This document shows positions 1 through 7,970 of a stretch of 64,000 nt of DNA, piece by piece; position 1 is the first letter of the stretch, and each line of letters begins with the position of its first letter. This DNA comes from Mariniphaga sp041686935 (GTDB lineage Bacteria > Bacteroidota > Bacteroidia > Bacteroidales > Prolixibacteraceae). The notes below the pieces were generated by a model. The model ran no database searches, was not told the origin of the DNA, and was given only the letters and a program-made list of their open reading frames with translations. Made by a program: the position numbers and the translations under genes. The stretch covers positions 62,001-126,000 of the forward strand of contig JAWLCW010000004.1 of assembly GCA_041686935.1 (NCBI GenBank). Direction: 5' to 3'.

Positions 1-819
1 GCCCGTCTTGACGCACCGGAAGTTGCAGCACGTCATGCCGAAGCACGGGCAAAATATAACGAAACACAGGCCAGGTTTTATGCCAGCAAGGATAAATATT
101 CCCGCATCCTGAATGCTTCCAGGCAGGTGGGAGTGATTTCGGAAACAGAAGTTATTTCTGCCAAAAACCAGATGTTGTCTGACAGTGCTGCATTGGTTTC
201 TGCTGAAGCCATGGCTGATGCCTACAAACAATTACAGGAATACCTGACTATTCGCGCCCCGTTCAATGGTCGTGTGACCCATCGTTCCATTGATGTCGGT
301 GATTTTGTGGGAAATTCAGGAAAACTGGCTTTGTTTATATTGCAGAATCCTTCACGTTTGCGTTTGCGGGTTCATGTGCCTGAATCGCAGGTGGATAATA
401 ATCCTTCCGAAGAAGACCTGAAGTTTGCTGTGAACGCCGCTGCCGGTAAAACGTTTCATGCAAAGCTGTCACGAAAATCGGGAAGTATTAACCGTGAAAC
501 ACGCACCGAACTATGGGAGTATGAATATGACAATTCAGCCGGTGATTTGAAACCCGGAATGTACGCCACAACGCAGTTGCAGTTAAAACGCCCCGAAGAA
601 TCGTTTGTGGTACCGTTTCCGGCAGTGGTTACTTCCATGGAACGTAAATTTGTTATTCGCGTAACCAGCGGGGTAGCCGAATGGGTGGATGTACATGAAG
701 GAATATCTTTGGAAAACGGAAAGGAAATTTTTGGAAACCTTAAGGAAGGAGATACGTTACTTTCAAGAGGAAGCGAAGAATTAAAACCCGGAAGTCCGGT
801 AAACGTTAAAATTGAATAA
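1..819 (+). CDS. RND/HlyD-type efflux periplasmic adaptor, 5'-truncated by the window edge
   Basis: The reading frame is open from base 1, so only the C-terminal 272 codons are present and the start lies outside the window. The visible part begins in a helical-hairpin-like stretch rich in Ala, Glu, Arg and Lys, followed by a lipoyl/barrel strand (YLTIRAPFNGRV, then VDVGDFV-like), a beta-barrel region and a membrane-proximal domain ending LKPGSPVNVKIE. This order is that of membrane fusion proteins which join an inner-membrane RND or ABC pump to an outer-membrane TolC channel in the periplasm. The pump and channel would be expected upstream. It is a different protein from the complete adaptor at 22912. 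Family assignment is firm; substrate unknown. Confidence 0.85.
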   Translation, partial: ARLDAPEVAARHAEARAKYNETQARFYASKDKYSRILNASRQVGVISETEVISAKNQMLSDSAALVSAEAMADAYKQLQEYLTIRAPFNGRVTHRSIDVGDFVGNSGKLALFILQNPSRLRLRVHVPESQVDNNPSEEDLKFAVNAAAGKTFHAKLSRKSGSINRETRTELWEYEYDNSAGDLKPGMYATTQLQLKRPEESFVVPFPAVVTSMERKFVIRVTSGVAEWVDVHEGISLENGKEIFGNLKEGDTLLSRGSEELKPGSPVNVKIE

Positions 820-825
820 AATGGG

Positions 826-855
826 GTGCGCCCTGATGTCTGTGTCAGGGTGTAC
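826..855 (+). terminator. Hairpin between adaptor gene and DoxX gene
   Basis: GTGCGCCCTGA and TCAGGGTGTAC form an 11-bp stem, with two G.U pairs in RNA, around an 8-nt loop, just after the adaptor stop codon. It is followed by an A/T-rich tract, not a clean U-run, so it may be a terminator or a transcript-stabilising hairpin that lowers expression of the next gene. Confidence 0.45.
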
Positions 856-875
856 AATTTTAAAAATTTAAAACG

Positions 876-1304
876 ATGTTCATGAATCTGAAAAATAAGT
901 TGTTCCATTCAAAAGAAGTCCGGTCGTTTGTTATCATCCGGTTGATTGTCGGTCTTGTTTTTTTTTCCGAAGGAATTCAGAAATTTCTTTTTCCGGAAAT
1001 TGTGGGAGTGGGGCGTTTTGAAAAAATAGGTTTTGAAAACGCCGAATTTCTGGCCTGTTTCGTGGCAAGTTTTGAGATTGTTTGCGGGGTATTGATTTTA
1101 ATTGGATTTCTAACCCGGCTGGCAACTATCCCTCTGTTAATCATTATGGCAACTGCCATAATCAGTACAAAAATTCCTGTTTTACTGAATGAAGGTTTTT
1201 GGTTTATGGCACATGCCGCGCGCACCGATTTTGCCATGACCATGCTGCTGATTTTTCTGCTGATAAACGGAGCAGGGAAATGGTCGGTGGATGAAAGAGT
1301 ATGA
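876..1304 (+). CDS. DoxX family membrane protein
   Basis: A 142-residue protein with four predicted hydrophobic segments. The first carries the typical DoxX signature (RLIVGLVFFSEGIQKFLFP), followed by GVGRFEKIGF, a second helix ending in GFLTRLATIPL and a C-terminal helix before the short polar tail. DoxX proteins are small inner-membrane proteins of the DoxD/SURF4-like group; some are tied to thiosulfate or redox metabolism, but most have no proven reaction. Met1 (876) and Met3 (882) are both possible starts. It lies 57 bp after the adaptor gene on the same strand with a hairpin between them. Family sure, role unknown. Confidence 0.85.
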   Translation: MFMNLKNKLFHSKEVRSFVIIRLIVGLVFFSEGIQKFLFPEIVGVGRFEKIGFENAEFLACFVASFEIVCGVLILIGFLTRLATIPLLIIMATAIISTKIPVLLNEGFWFMAHAARTDFAMTMLLIFLLINGAGKWSVDERV

Positions 1305-1309
1305 AGAAA

Positions 1310-1852
1310 TTAAACTTTTAGTCGTCTCAACCTTTCCACATAAACCTCAAAATCCTCTTCGCCGAAAAGCACAAAACGAATGTGTTTAACAAATTTTAAT
1401 TCGGGTATCACTTCCTGCACTGTTTGCAGTGTGATATCGGTTGCAGCTTCAAACGGATAGCCAAAAATTCCGGTTGAAATGGCCGGGAATGCCACCGAAT
1501 CAATTTCTTTTTCATCGGCAAGTCGGAGGGCATTCCGGTAGCAATCGGCCAGCAGCAGGTTTTCGGGTTTGTCTTTGCCATAAACCGGGCCCAGACAGTG
1601 AATAACATATTTATTGGGAAGATTGTGCGCCGCAGTAATAACCACCTCGCCGGGATTGATAGGCGCTATAGGTTGGCATTCTTCAGCAAGTCCGGGACCG
1701 GCAACCCGGTGAATAGCCCCAGCCACTCCGCCGCCGGGCATTAGTTGTGCATTGGCTGCATTCACGATGGCCGTCATATCGGGCTGACTGGTAATGTCAC
1801 CATGAACGGCCTGTAAAATAACTTTTCCTACCTGTTTTTTCATGGTGTTCAT
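1310..1852 (-). CDS. Macrodomain protein, O-acetyl-ADP-ribose deacetylase-like
   Basis: A single macrodomain of 180 residues. The ADP-ribose-binding motifs are all present: Asp19 in HGDIT, NAAN at 31-34, GGGVAGAIH at 40-48 and the phosphate-binding loop STGIFGYP at 126-133. This matches the YmdB/MacroD type, which removes ADP-ribose from aspartate/glutamate side chains or deacetylates O-acetyl-ADP-ribose in the cytosol. Start could be at 1852 or at the Met at 1843; both give the full domain. It converges with the DoxX gene, leaving a 5-bp gap. No ADP-ribosyltransferase partner is visible nearby. Confidence 0.9.
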   Translation of the reverse strand: MNTMKKQVGKVILQAVHGDITSQPDMTAIVNAANAQLMPGGGVAGAIHRVAGPGLAEECQPIAPINPGEVVITAAHNLPNKYVIHCLGPVYGKDKPENLLLADCYRNALRLADEKEIDSVAFPAISTGIFGYPFEAATDITLQTVQEVIPELKFVKHIRFVLFGEEDFEVYVERLRRLKV

Positions 1853-2070
1853 TTTTAAAGTTTTACAAATACTTTCACATTCAAAGATATAAAACTAACG
1901 GGTGATGTTCAACTTATACAGGATGAATTATTCCTGTTAATTACTTCCTGAGATTTATCATTAAGCAATTATTCTAAAATAATGGCAAAAACATTTAAAA
2001 GGGTCTTTCGTTAATTAGGTTTGATATTGATACATTTATAAACTGAATTTTTAATTTTATTCAGATAAAA

Positions 2071-2655
2071 ATGATTATGAAACGATTAACAATACCGGTG
2101 ATACTTTTGGTTTGTATTTTTTATTTTGATACAAATGCACAGCAGAAATTTGAAAGGGAAAGCCGCATTAGAGCGGAAGATGTTCCACCGGAAGCGTTAC
2201 GTTTTATAGAAACTGTAGAAATGAAAACCAGATGGAAATGGTATTTCGAGGAAAACCTGGAAGGGAACTCAGTGGAGGCTAAAACAAAACACAAAGGAAA
2301 AAGGTATAGCGTCGAGTTTGATGTTTCCGGCAAAATTCAGGATGTGGAGATTGAAATTGACTGGCAGGAATTGGACGAATTAGTTCGCAAAAATATTTCA
2401 GACGAGCTGGACTCTCTGTTCACCAGGCACAAAATAAATAAGATTCAAATTCAATATTATGCTGAGAGCTCCATTTTAATTGCCATTCTTAACAGCGAAG
2501 CGCCTGCTTCCCGGGCCAGGATTCAATATGAAATTGTTGTGAAAGGAAGAACTACCGGTCGTCCGAAACTTTACGAGTTAACTTTCAGCGACAAAGGAAA
2601 GCTGCTTGAATCAGCAGAAATTATTTTCAGAAACACAGATAATCTTGAATACTGA
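2071..2655 (+). CDS. Exported PepSY-like (DUF2874-type) protein
   Basis: 194 residues beginning with a signal peptide (IPVILLVCIFYFDTNA-QQ). The mature part has alternating short helices and strands with the character of PepSY-like domains: a VPPEALRFIE helix, KWYFEENLEGNSVEAKTKHKGK, then EFDVSGKIQDVEIEIDW, and a second related half towards the C terminus (YELTFSDKGKLLESAEI). Such proteins sit in the periplasm and often act as inhibitors or sensors, but no function can be assigned here. The following barrel-protein gene starts one base after its stop, so the two are almost certainly co-transcribed. Confidence 0.6.
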   Translation: MIMKRLTIPVILLVCIFYFDTNAQQKFERESRIRAEDVPPEALRFIETVEMKTRWKWYFEENLEGNSVEAKTKHKGKRYSVEFDVSGKIQDVEIEIDWQELDELVRKNISDELDSLFTRHKINKIQIQYYAESSILIAILNSEAPASRARIQYEIVVKGRTTGRPKLYELTFSDKGKLLESAEIIFRNTDNLEY

Positions 2656-2656
2656 G

Positions 2657-3337
2657 ATGAGAATTTTTTTTACACTGCTTTTGCTTGTCTTTTTTATTGG
2701 AAAAACGACTGGCCAGGATACATACCTTTTGGGAACGCTTCCATCTTTTAATTTGAATAAGGGAATAAACAGTGACTGGAGTTTAAATTTGAAAGCTGAA
2801 GGCAGACTGCTTTTTTTGCAGGGCGAATTTGGAGGTGAAGCACACTCAGACATAAATCTTCAGTTGGCTGATTTTGCGCTAACCGCCTCCCGGAAAACCG
2901 GGCTGAACAATTCACTGGCGGGAGGTTACCAAATTCGGTTGAGAGGAGAACAAATCTTTCACCGGTTTATTCAACAGTTTACTTTGGTTAGTCGTTATGA
3001 AGCATTTCGAATGGCACACCGGTTTTCATCCGACCAGACTTTTGACAGCGATAATCCCTGGGAAATCAGACTTCGCTATAGAATTACCGCCGAAATTCCG
3101 TTAAATGGCCAATCGGTCGATCCGGGCGAATTTTATCTGAAACTGAATAACGAATACCTGAACAGCTGGGAGGAGGGTGATTCCGATTTGGAAATCCGTC
3201 TGGTTCCTTTGGCCGGGTATGAATTTACTGATAATAATAAACTGGAATTTGGTCTCGATTACCGATTGTCTTCCTTTATCGACGGGAGTTCACGCAATAG
3301 TTTCTGGTTTTATGTCGGCTGGTTTTTAAAGGTATAA
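2657..3337 (+). CDS. DUF2490 family outer-membrane protein
   Basis: The ATG at 2657 is chosen because it follows the upstream stop by one base and opens a clean signal peptide (MRIFFTLLLLVFFIGKTTGQ). The mature ~205 residues are rich in alternating aromatic/polar strands (WSLNLKAEGRLLF, QLADFALTASRKTG, LVSRYEAFRMAHRF, EIRLRYRITAEIPL) and end in a strand with a C-terminal hydrophobic residue (SFWFYVGWFLKV). This is the layout of DUF2490 proteins, small outer-membrane beta-barrels whose role is unknown. Paired with the PepSY-like gene upstream, a recurrent type of arrangement for exported small-protein/porin pairs; no substrate can be inferred. Confidence 0.7.
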   Translation: MRIFFTLLLLVFFIGKTTGQDTYLLGTLPSFNLNKGINSDWSLNLKAEGRLLFLQGEFGGEAHSDINLQLADFALTASRKTGLNNSLAGGYQIRLRGEQIFHRFIQQFTLVSRYEAFRMAHRFSSDQTFDSDNPWEIRLRYRITAEIPLNGQSVDPGEFYLKLNNEYLNSWEEGDSDLEIRLVPLAGYEFTDNNKLEFGLDYRLSSFIDGSSRNSFWFYVGWFLKV

Positions 3338-3469
3338 CCCAATCGATGCCAGAAAATAATAGGATAAATGTAAAATTCAACGTAAGAAATTCAACATTGA
3401 ATTACAAGTACTTCATAGACTGGGACAGTAAATAACTGCAACTGTAGTTGTAAATATAAACGAAATATT

Positions 3470-3499
3470 TTGGATGTTAGTAAATATTAACTAACTTTG
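3470..3499 (+). promoter_or_regulatory. Promoter of the cyclase operon
   Basis: A -7 element TAACTTTG (3492-3499), matching the Bacteroidota TAnnTTTG consensus, lies 19 bp after a TTG at 3470-3472 that can serve as the -33 element. It is 42 bp before the cyclase ATG. The operator palindrome at 3476-3495 fills the spacer and overlaps the -7 box. Confidence 0.6.
3476..3495. promoter_or_regulatory. TetR-type operator palindrome, copy 1 (before cyclase)
   Basis: GTTAGTAAATATTAACTAAC, a near-perfect 20-bp palindrome (arms GTTAGT.AA / TT.ACTAAC). It is base-for-base identical to the copy at 19875-19894 in front of the efflux-operon TetR gene. Its place between the -33 and -7 elements predicts repression of the cyclase operon when bound. 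Confidence 0.65.
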
Positions 3500-3540
3500 T
3501 TTCGATTTTAATTTGATAAAAATAAAAAACGGATAGCATA

Positions 3541-4884
3541 ATGGTGGACTATTCTTCACAACAAAAAAATCCCAAAGAGCTTTATAATGCTGAGATTGCG
3601 GGCAGCGAACGCCTTCGCGCACTCATCCTGATTGGAATGCTGGGACTGGAAGCCATCCTGCTTATGGTCATCTATTTTTTCTACCGCAACCAGTACCTCT
3701 CACTTTTCAATAACCACATCGCCATTTATGCCATCCTCATTTTTACTATGGTTATTATTGTTTATGAAGCATTTATACATTTTTTTATTGGCAAAAAAAT
3801 GAGAATGTTTTTTCACCACAGGAGCATCTTTGGTTATGTAAATTCATTTTCCGAAATATCGCTTTTAACGGTTTTATTCATTTTCATTGTGGAGTATTCA
3901 GGCCAAACGGTCATTCTTCAGGCTCCTGCAACGCTCACCTATTTTCTTTTTATCGTGCTTTCCACGCTGCGTTTAAACTTTAAACTTTCTGTTTTTTCAG
4001 GTGGACTGGCGGCAATCCAATACGTTGCTGTATCTGTTTATTATTCCACTGTTTATAGCGGTGTGCCCGTGGATCGTTTTCATCCCGACTTAACCGGAAT
4101 GCAGTACCTGGGACAGGGAATAATTTTGTTGATATCAGGCATTGCGGCTGGTTTTGTAGCCGATCTGATTAAAAAGAAAATGCTGGTTTCGTTCAAAAGC
4201 ATCAAAGAAAAAAATGAAGTCATCGACCTGTTCGGCCAGCAAATTTCACCGCAAATTGCCGAAAGTATTATCAAGAAGAAGGAAGAACTTTCAGGTACCC
4301 GAAAAAAAGTGTGTGTGATGTTTCTTGACATCCGGAACTTTACTCCCTTTGTCGAAAGCCATAAACCGGAAGAGGTTGTTGCTTACCTCAACAAGCTTTT
4401 TCATTTTATGATCGACAGCGTGCAACGCTACGATGGCGTTATCAACCAGTTTTTGGGCGATGGATTTATGGCCACTTTCGGCGCCCCGGTGTCAGAAGGA
4501 AACATTCCGCAAAAAGCGGTTAGGGCATCCATGGAAATCATCGAAAAAGTAAAACAGGAGAACAATGCAGGAAATATTCCTGAAACTAAAATCGGGATTG
4601 GCCTGCACTACGGCGAGGCAGTTATCGGAAACATTGGTTCTGCGATACGCAAACAGTATTCCATAACCGGAAATGTGGTGATAATGGCTTCGCGTATCGA
4701 ACAATTAAATAAGCGCTGGCATTCGCAACTCATCATTTCCGAAGAAGTTTTCAATGAACTTGATGCTGAAGTGAAAGCGGTGTTTGTGCCTCAGAAAGCG
4801 GCAAAAGTTAAGGGGATTAACCGGCCGGTTTTACTGTATATTTTTAATGAAGAAATAAAAATGTCAAAAATTCAGAAACAATGA
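3541..4884 (+). CDS. Membrane class III nucleotide cyclase (Pycsar-cyclase-like context)
   Basis: 447 residues: about six transmembrane helices between residues 26 and 208, a short linker helix, then a class III cyclase domain (about 255-435). Metal-binding aspartates are present: Asp263 in FLDIRNFT and Asp307 in FLGDGFMATFG. The position that holds the adenine-selecting Lys in adenylate cyclases (four before Asp307) is Gln303, and the Asn of the usual VNxAxR motif is Ile381 (VVIMASR), with Arg385 kept. It should make a cyclic nucleotide in the cytosol, but the base is uncertain; annotation as an adenylate cyclase would be unsafe. Its TGA overlaps the ATG of an HD-PycTM effector-like gene, so the two are translationally coupled. 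A TetR-type operator covers its promoter. Confidence 0.85.
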   Translation: MVDYSSQQKNPKELYNAEIAGSERLRALILIGMLGLEAILLMVIYFFYRNQYLSLFNNHIAIYAILIFTMVIIVYEAFIHFFIGKKMRMFFHHRSIFGYVNSFSEISLLTVLFIFIVEYSGQTVILQAPATLTYFLFIVLSTLRLNFKLSVFSGGLAAIQYVAVSVYYSTVYSGVPVDRFHPDLTGMQYLGQGIILLISGIAAGFVADLIKKKMLVSFKSIKEKNEVIDLFGQQISPQIAESIIKKKEELSGTRKKVCVMFLDIRNFTPFVESHKPEEVVAYLNKLFHFMIDSVQRYDGVINQFLGDGFMATFGAPVSEGNIPQKAVRASMEIIEKVKQENNAGNIPETKIGIGLHYGEAVIGNIGSAIRKQYSITGNVVIMASRIEQLNKRWHSQLIISEEVFNELDAEVKAVFVPQKAAKVKGINRPVLLYIFNEEIKMSKIQKQ

Positions 4885-6035
4885 AGATGAATGAAACAAT
4901 TATCAGGGAGGCTGAAAAGTTTGTTACGGGTCTCCTGAAAAATGAAACTCCGGAGGGTTATACCTACCATACCCTGAACCATACACTGGAGGTGGTAAAA
5001 AACGCCGTTTTTATCGGCACCAAAGAAAATTTGCCGGAAGATGAAATAAGCATCGTGCGGGTGGCAGCCTGGTTTCACGACGTGGGTTACATTAAAACCT
5101 ACAAAGGGCATGAGAAAGAGAGTGCCGCAATGGCTTCCAAATTTCTTGAAAGCCAGGGTTTGGATGAAAATATCCGTGTATCTGTCGCCGAAAGTATTCT
5201 GGCAACTGCTTTTCCCCAAAATTCCGAAAGTCGGGTAGCCAAAGTACTTTGCGATGCCGATTTTATGCACCTGGGCCAGGAAAACTATTTTGAACAGGCT
5301 GAAAAGCTCCGGCAGGAGCAGAAGAATGCGGGTATTCGCAAAATAAAAAAAGCCGAATTCGACCAGGAGTCGCTCAACTTGTTTGAGGAGCATTGCTGGC
5401 ACACAGCTTTTTGTAAAAATAAACTGGATGAACCAAAGCAGAAAAACCTTGAAATATTGAAGGATCGCATTGCCAAACGGATCACCAAAGCGAAAATGAA
5501 AGCTGCCAAATCGAAAAGCTATTCACGCGGTGTGGATTCCATGTTTAAACTGACTGCCCGCAACCAGATTAACCTGAGCCACATTGCCGATAATAAATCC
5601 AATATTCTCATTTCGCTGAACGGGATCATCATTTCATTGGCGCTGGCTACCCTTGTGAGTAAATTTAAGCAGGAGCCCGTCATAATTGTACCTACCATCA
5701 TTTTCATCCTGTTCAGTTTGTCCACCATTGTGCTGGCTATACTTTCCACCCGGCCAAATATATCTTCGGGCAAATTTACGCGGGAAGACATAAAGCAAAA
5801 GAAAGTAAATCTGATCTTTTTTGGAAACTTTTATAACATGGCCCTGGAAGAATATGAATGGGCCGTTGCTGAAATGATTAATGACGACCCTTATCTCTAT
5901 TCCACACTCACCAAAGACCAGTATTCATTGGGAAAAGTGCTGGCCAAAAAATACCAGTTGCTGCGCTGGGCTTATAATGTTTTTATGGTGGGACTGGTAA
6001 TTAGTGTGGCCGCGTTTCTCTTTGTATTTATATGA
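4881..6035 (+). CDS. HD-domain phosphohydrolase fused to PycTM (Pycsar effector) membrane module
   Basis: 384 residues. The N-terminal HD domain (about 25-180) has His34, the pair His66-Asp67 (WFHDVGY), His77 (KGHEKE) and Asp125/Asp127 (LCDADFMH), a full set of metal ligands for a phosphohydrolase or cyclic-nucleotide phosphodiesterase. The C-terminal part (about 215-384) is a PycTM/DUF5706-type module: RNQINLSHIADNKSNILIS, two adjacent transmembrane helices (about 242-289), a polar segment with EEYEWAVAEM, and a last helix (362-383). In Pycsar defence, PycTM proteins respond to cCMP or cUMP and damage the membrane. The start overlaps the cyclase stop (ATGA). The HD part could instead degrade the signal and reset the system. 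Confidence 0.85.
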   Translation: MKMNETIIREAEKFVTGLLKNETPEGYTYHTLNHTLEVVKNAVFIGTKENLPEDEISIVRVAAWFHDVGYIKTYKGHEKESAAMASKFLESQGLDENIRVSVAESILATAFPQNSESRVAKVLCDADFMHLGQENYFEQAEKLRQEQKNAGIRKIKKAEFDQESLNLFEEHCWHTAFCKNKLDEPKQKNLEILKDRIAKRITKAKMKAAKSKSYSRGVDSMFKLTARNQINLSHIADNKSNILISLNGIIISLALATLVSKFKQEPVIIVPTIIFILFSLSTIVLAILSTRPNISSGKFTREDIKQKKVNLIFFGNFYNMALEEYEWAVAEMINDDPYLYSTLTKDQYSLGKVLAKKYQLLRWAYNVFMVGLVISVAAFLFVFI

Positions 6036-6082
6036 ATTATTTAAGGTTAGAATGACAATTGAAAGGATTAGGACAATTTGCA

Positions 6083-7963
6083 ATGAAAACAAAAAAGAAA
6101 CTGGAATTTATCCAAACAGAGGTTGAAGAAATCATCAGTAAAGCAGAAAAGCTGGAAACCGAATATGCTGACAGCTTGTCTGCCGTGCACCCGGTTTATC
6201 ACGAAAGTGCGCTCAACCTTTTGCATTATCTGGCTTTTCGGAGTTTTGACATCGGTGAATTGCAGCAACGTCTCCGGTACCTTGGGTTGCCCGACCTGGC
6301 CAACATTGAAGGACACGTGATAACCAGCCTGCAAACCATTCAGACCATCATTCACATGCTACTGGATAGCAACGATGCACTGTCGCATAAAAGCGGCATC
6401 AGCATTAAACGCAGCGAAAAACTGCTGCGCAAAAATACCAGGCGGTTGTTTGGAAATAAATCGAATAAACGGAGGACCCGGATTATGGTTACATTGCCTT
6501 CGGAGGCGGCTGAAAACTTTCCGTTGGTGAACCAATTGATGCAAAACGGGATGAACAGCGCCCGTATCAACTGTGCCCACGATGACGAACCGGCTTGGAC
6601 TGCGATGATTGAAAACGTGAAAAGGGCCGGTAAAAATGTGAAACGAAAGTGCAAAATAATGATGGACCTGGGCGGTCCTAAACTGCGAACCGGCCCCATG
6701 CAACCCGGCCCGCAGGTTGTGCACATCAAACCGCTGCGCGATTCGCTCGGAACAGTGGTGCAGCCTGCCCGGGTCTGGATTGCTCCTCCCGATGTTCCGC
6801 CACCCGGAAAAAATGCCGACGCAATTATTCCGGTCAGCAATTCATTTATTGAAAAAATCAGACGGGGGAATGACCTTTTGTTTACCGATTCACGGGGTAA
6901 AAGTTGCCGGATGGAAATTATCCGAAAGCAAGGTAAAGGCAGATGGGGACTTTGTTCTGATTCAGCATACATTACCACCGGCACAGAGCTGGTTTTGCAT
7001 AAAGTGAAAGAAACCGGTAAAGAAAAAAATTACGTGGCTGAATTGCTTTCTTCAGAACAGTTTATTACCCTGCATATTGGCGACACTCTTTTGCTTCACA
7101 GTGCGCCTCTGGCCGGAGAACCTGCCCGCTACGATTCGCAGGGAAATCTGGTCAATCCGGCACACATTTCCTGCACGCTGCCCGAAATAATTCATTTTGT
7201 AAAAACGGGTGAACCTCTTTACCTGAACGATGGAAAAATTGAGGGAGTGGTTGAAAAAGTGCGGCGCGATGAGATGGAAATCACCATCACTTATGCCTCG
7301 GCATCCGGCAGCAAGCTAAAAGCCGATAAAGGCATCAATTTCCCGGAAACGGACATGGCACAAAGCGGATTAACCGAAAAAGACAGGGATGACCTTCCTT
7401 TTGTGGCCCGGAATGCCGATGTCGTCAACCTCTCTTTTGTAAACCAGGCGTCTGATGTAAAAGCCCTGCAGCAGGAACTGGAAAAATACGAGGCCTCTAC
7501 AGGAATTGTATTGAAGATTGAAACCCGGAATGGATTTAAAAACCTGCCTGAAATTCTTTTACAAGCCATGCAAACTTATCCGGTGGGCGTAATGGTGGCG
7601 CGGGGTGATTTGGCTATTGAAACCGGCTGGGAAAATTTCGCCACCATTCAGGAAGAGATTATGCGCTTGGGCGAAGCTGCTCATATCCCGGTTATCTGGG
7701 CTACCCAGGTTCTCGAGTCTCTGGCAAAAAAAGGAGTGCCCACCCGTTCTGAAATTACCGATGCCGCTTTGTCACAACGGGCCGAATGTGTCATGCTCAA
7801 CAAAGGTCCATACATTGAAAAAGCGTTAAAAACACTGAATGAAATATTGGTGAAAATGCAAAACCACCAGAAAAAACGGCAAACTATGTTACCCCGGTTA
7901 AAGCACAGTGATGGATTGAGCCTGCTGTATGCTGAACCGGAAGCTTTAACGAAAGAAATTTAA
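6083..7963 (+). CDS. Divergent pyruvate-kinase-like protein with N-terminal helical extension
   Basis: 626 residues from the ATG at 6083 (an in-frame TTG at 6059 is less likely). About 130 helical residues precede a pyruvate-kinase TIM barrel: TRIMVTLPSEAAE, MNSARINCAHD, MMDLGGPKLRTG, LKIETRNGFKNL, GVMVARGDLAIETGW and PVIWATQVLESL followed by PTRSEITDAALS. The usual MLSGET motif is MLNKGPYI and there is a long B-domain-like insertion; the regulatory C domain is very short. Pyruvate kinases transfer phosphate from phosphoenolpyruvate to ADP in glycolysis; whether this relative does so is open. It sits 47 bp after the PycTM gene and 7 bp before the next gene, i.e. inside the cyclase operon, an odd place for a housekeeping glycolytic enzyme. 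Confidence 0.8.
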   Translation: MKTKKKLEFIQTEVEEIISKAEKLETEYADSLSAVHPVYHESALNLLHYLAFRSFDIGELQQRLRYLGLPDLANIEGHVITSLQTIQTIIHMLLDSNDALSHKSGISIKRSEKLLRKNTRRLFGNKSNKRRTRIMVTLPSEAAENFPLVNQLMQNGMNSARINCAHDDEPAWTAMIENVKRAGKNVKRKCKIMMDLGGPKLRTGPMQPGPQVVHIKPLRDSLGTVVQPARVWIAPPDVPPPGKNADAIIPVSNSFIEKIRRGNDLLFTDSRGKSCRMEIIRKQGKGRWGLCSDSAYITTGTELVLHKVKETGKEKNYVAELLSSEQFITLHIGDTLLLHSAPLAGEPARYDSQGNLVNPAHISCTLPEIIHFVKTGEPLYLNDGKIEGVVEKVRRDEMEITITYASASGSKLKADKGINFPETDMAQSGLTEKDRDDLPFVARNADVVNLSFVNQASDVKALQQELEKYEASTGIVLKIETRNGFKNLPEILLQAMQTYPVGVMVARGDLAIETGWENFATIQEEIMRLGEAAHIPVIWATQVLESLAKKGVPTRSEITDAALSQRAECVMLNKGPYIEKALKTLNEILVKMQNHQKKRQTMLPRLKHSDGLSLLYAEPEALTKEI

Positions 7964-7970
7964 TATATGA

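Noticed and set aside
456..908. Long minus-strand frame opposite the adaptor gene
   Set aside because: It lies wholly opposite a clear membrane-fusion-protein frame and has no recognisable domain; a shadow frame.
3541..4884. Naming the cyclase as an adenylate cyclase (cyaA)
   Set aside because: The base-selecting Lys and the catalytic Asn positions differ, so the product cannot be named from sequence.
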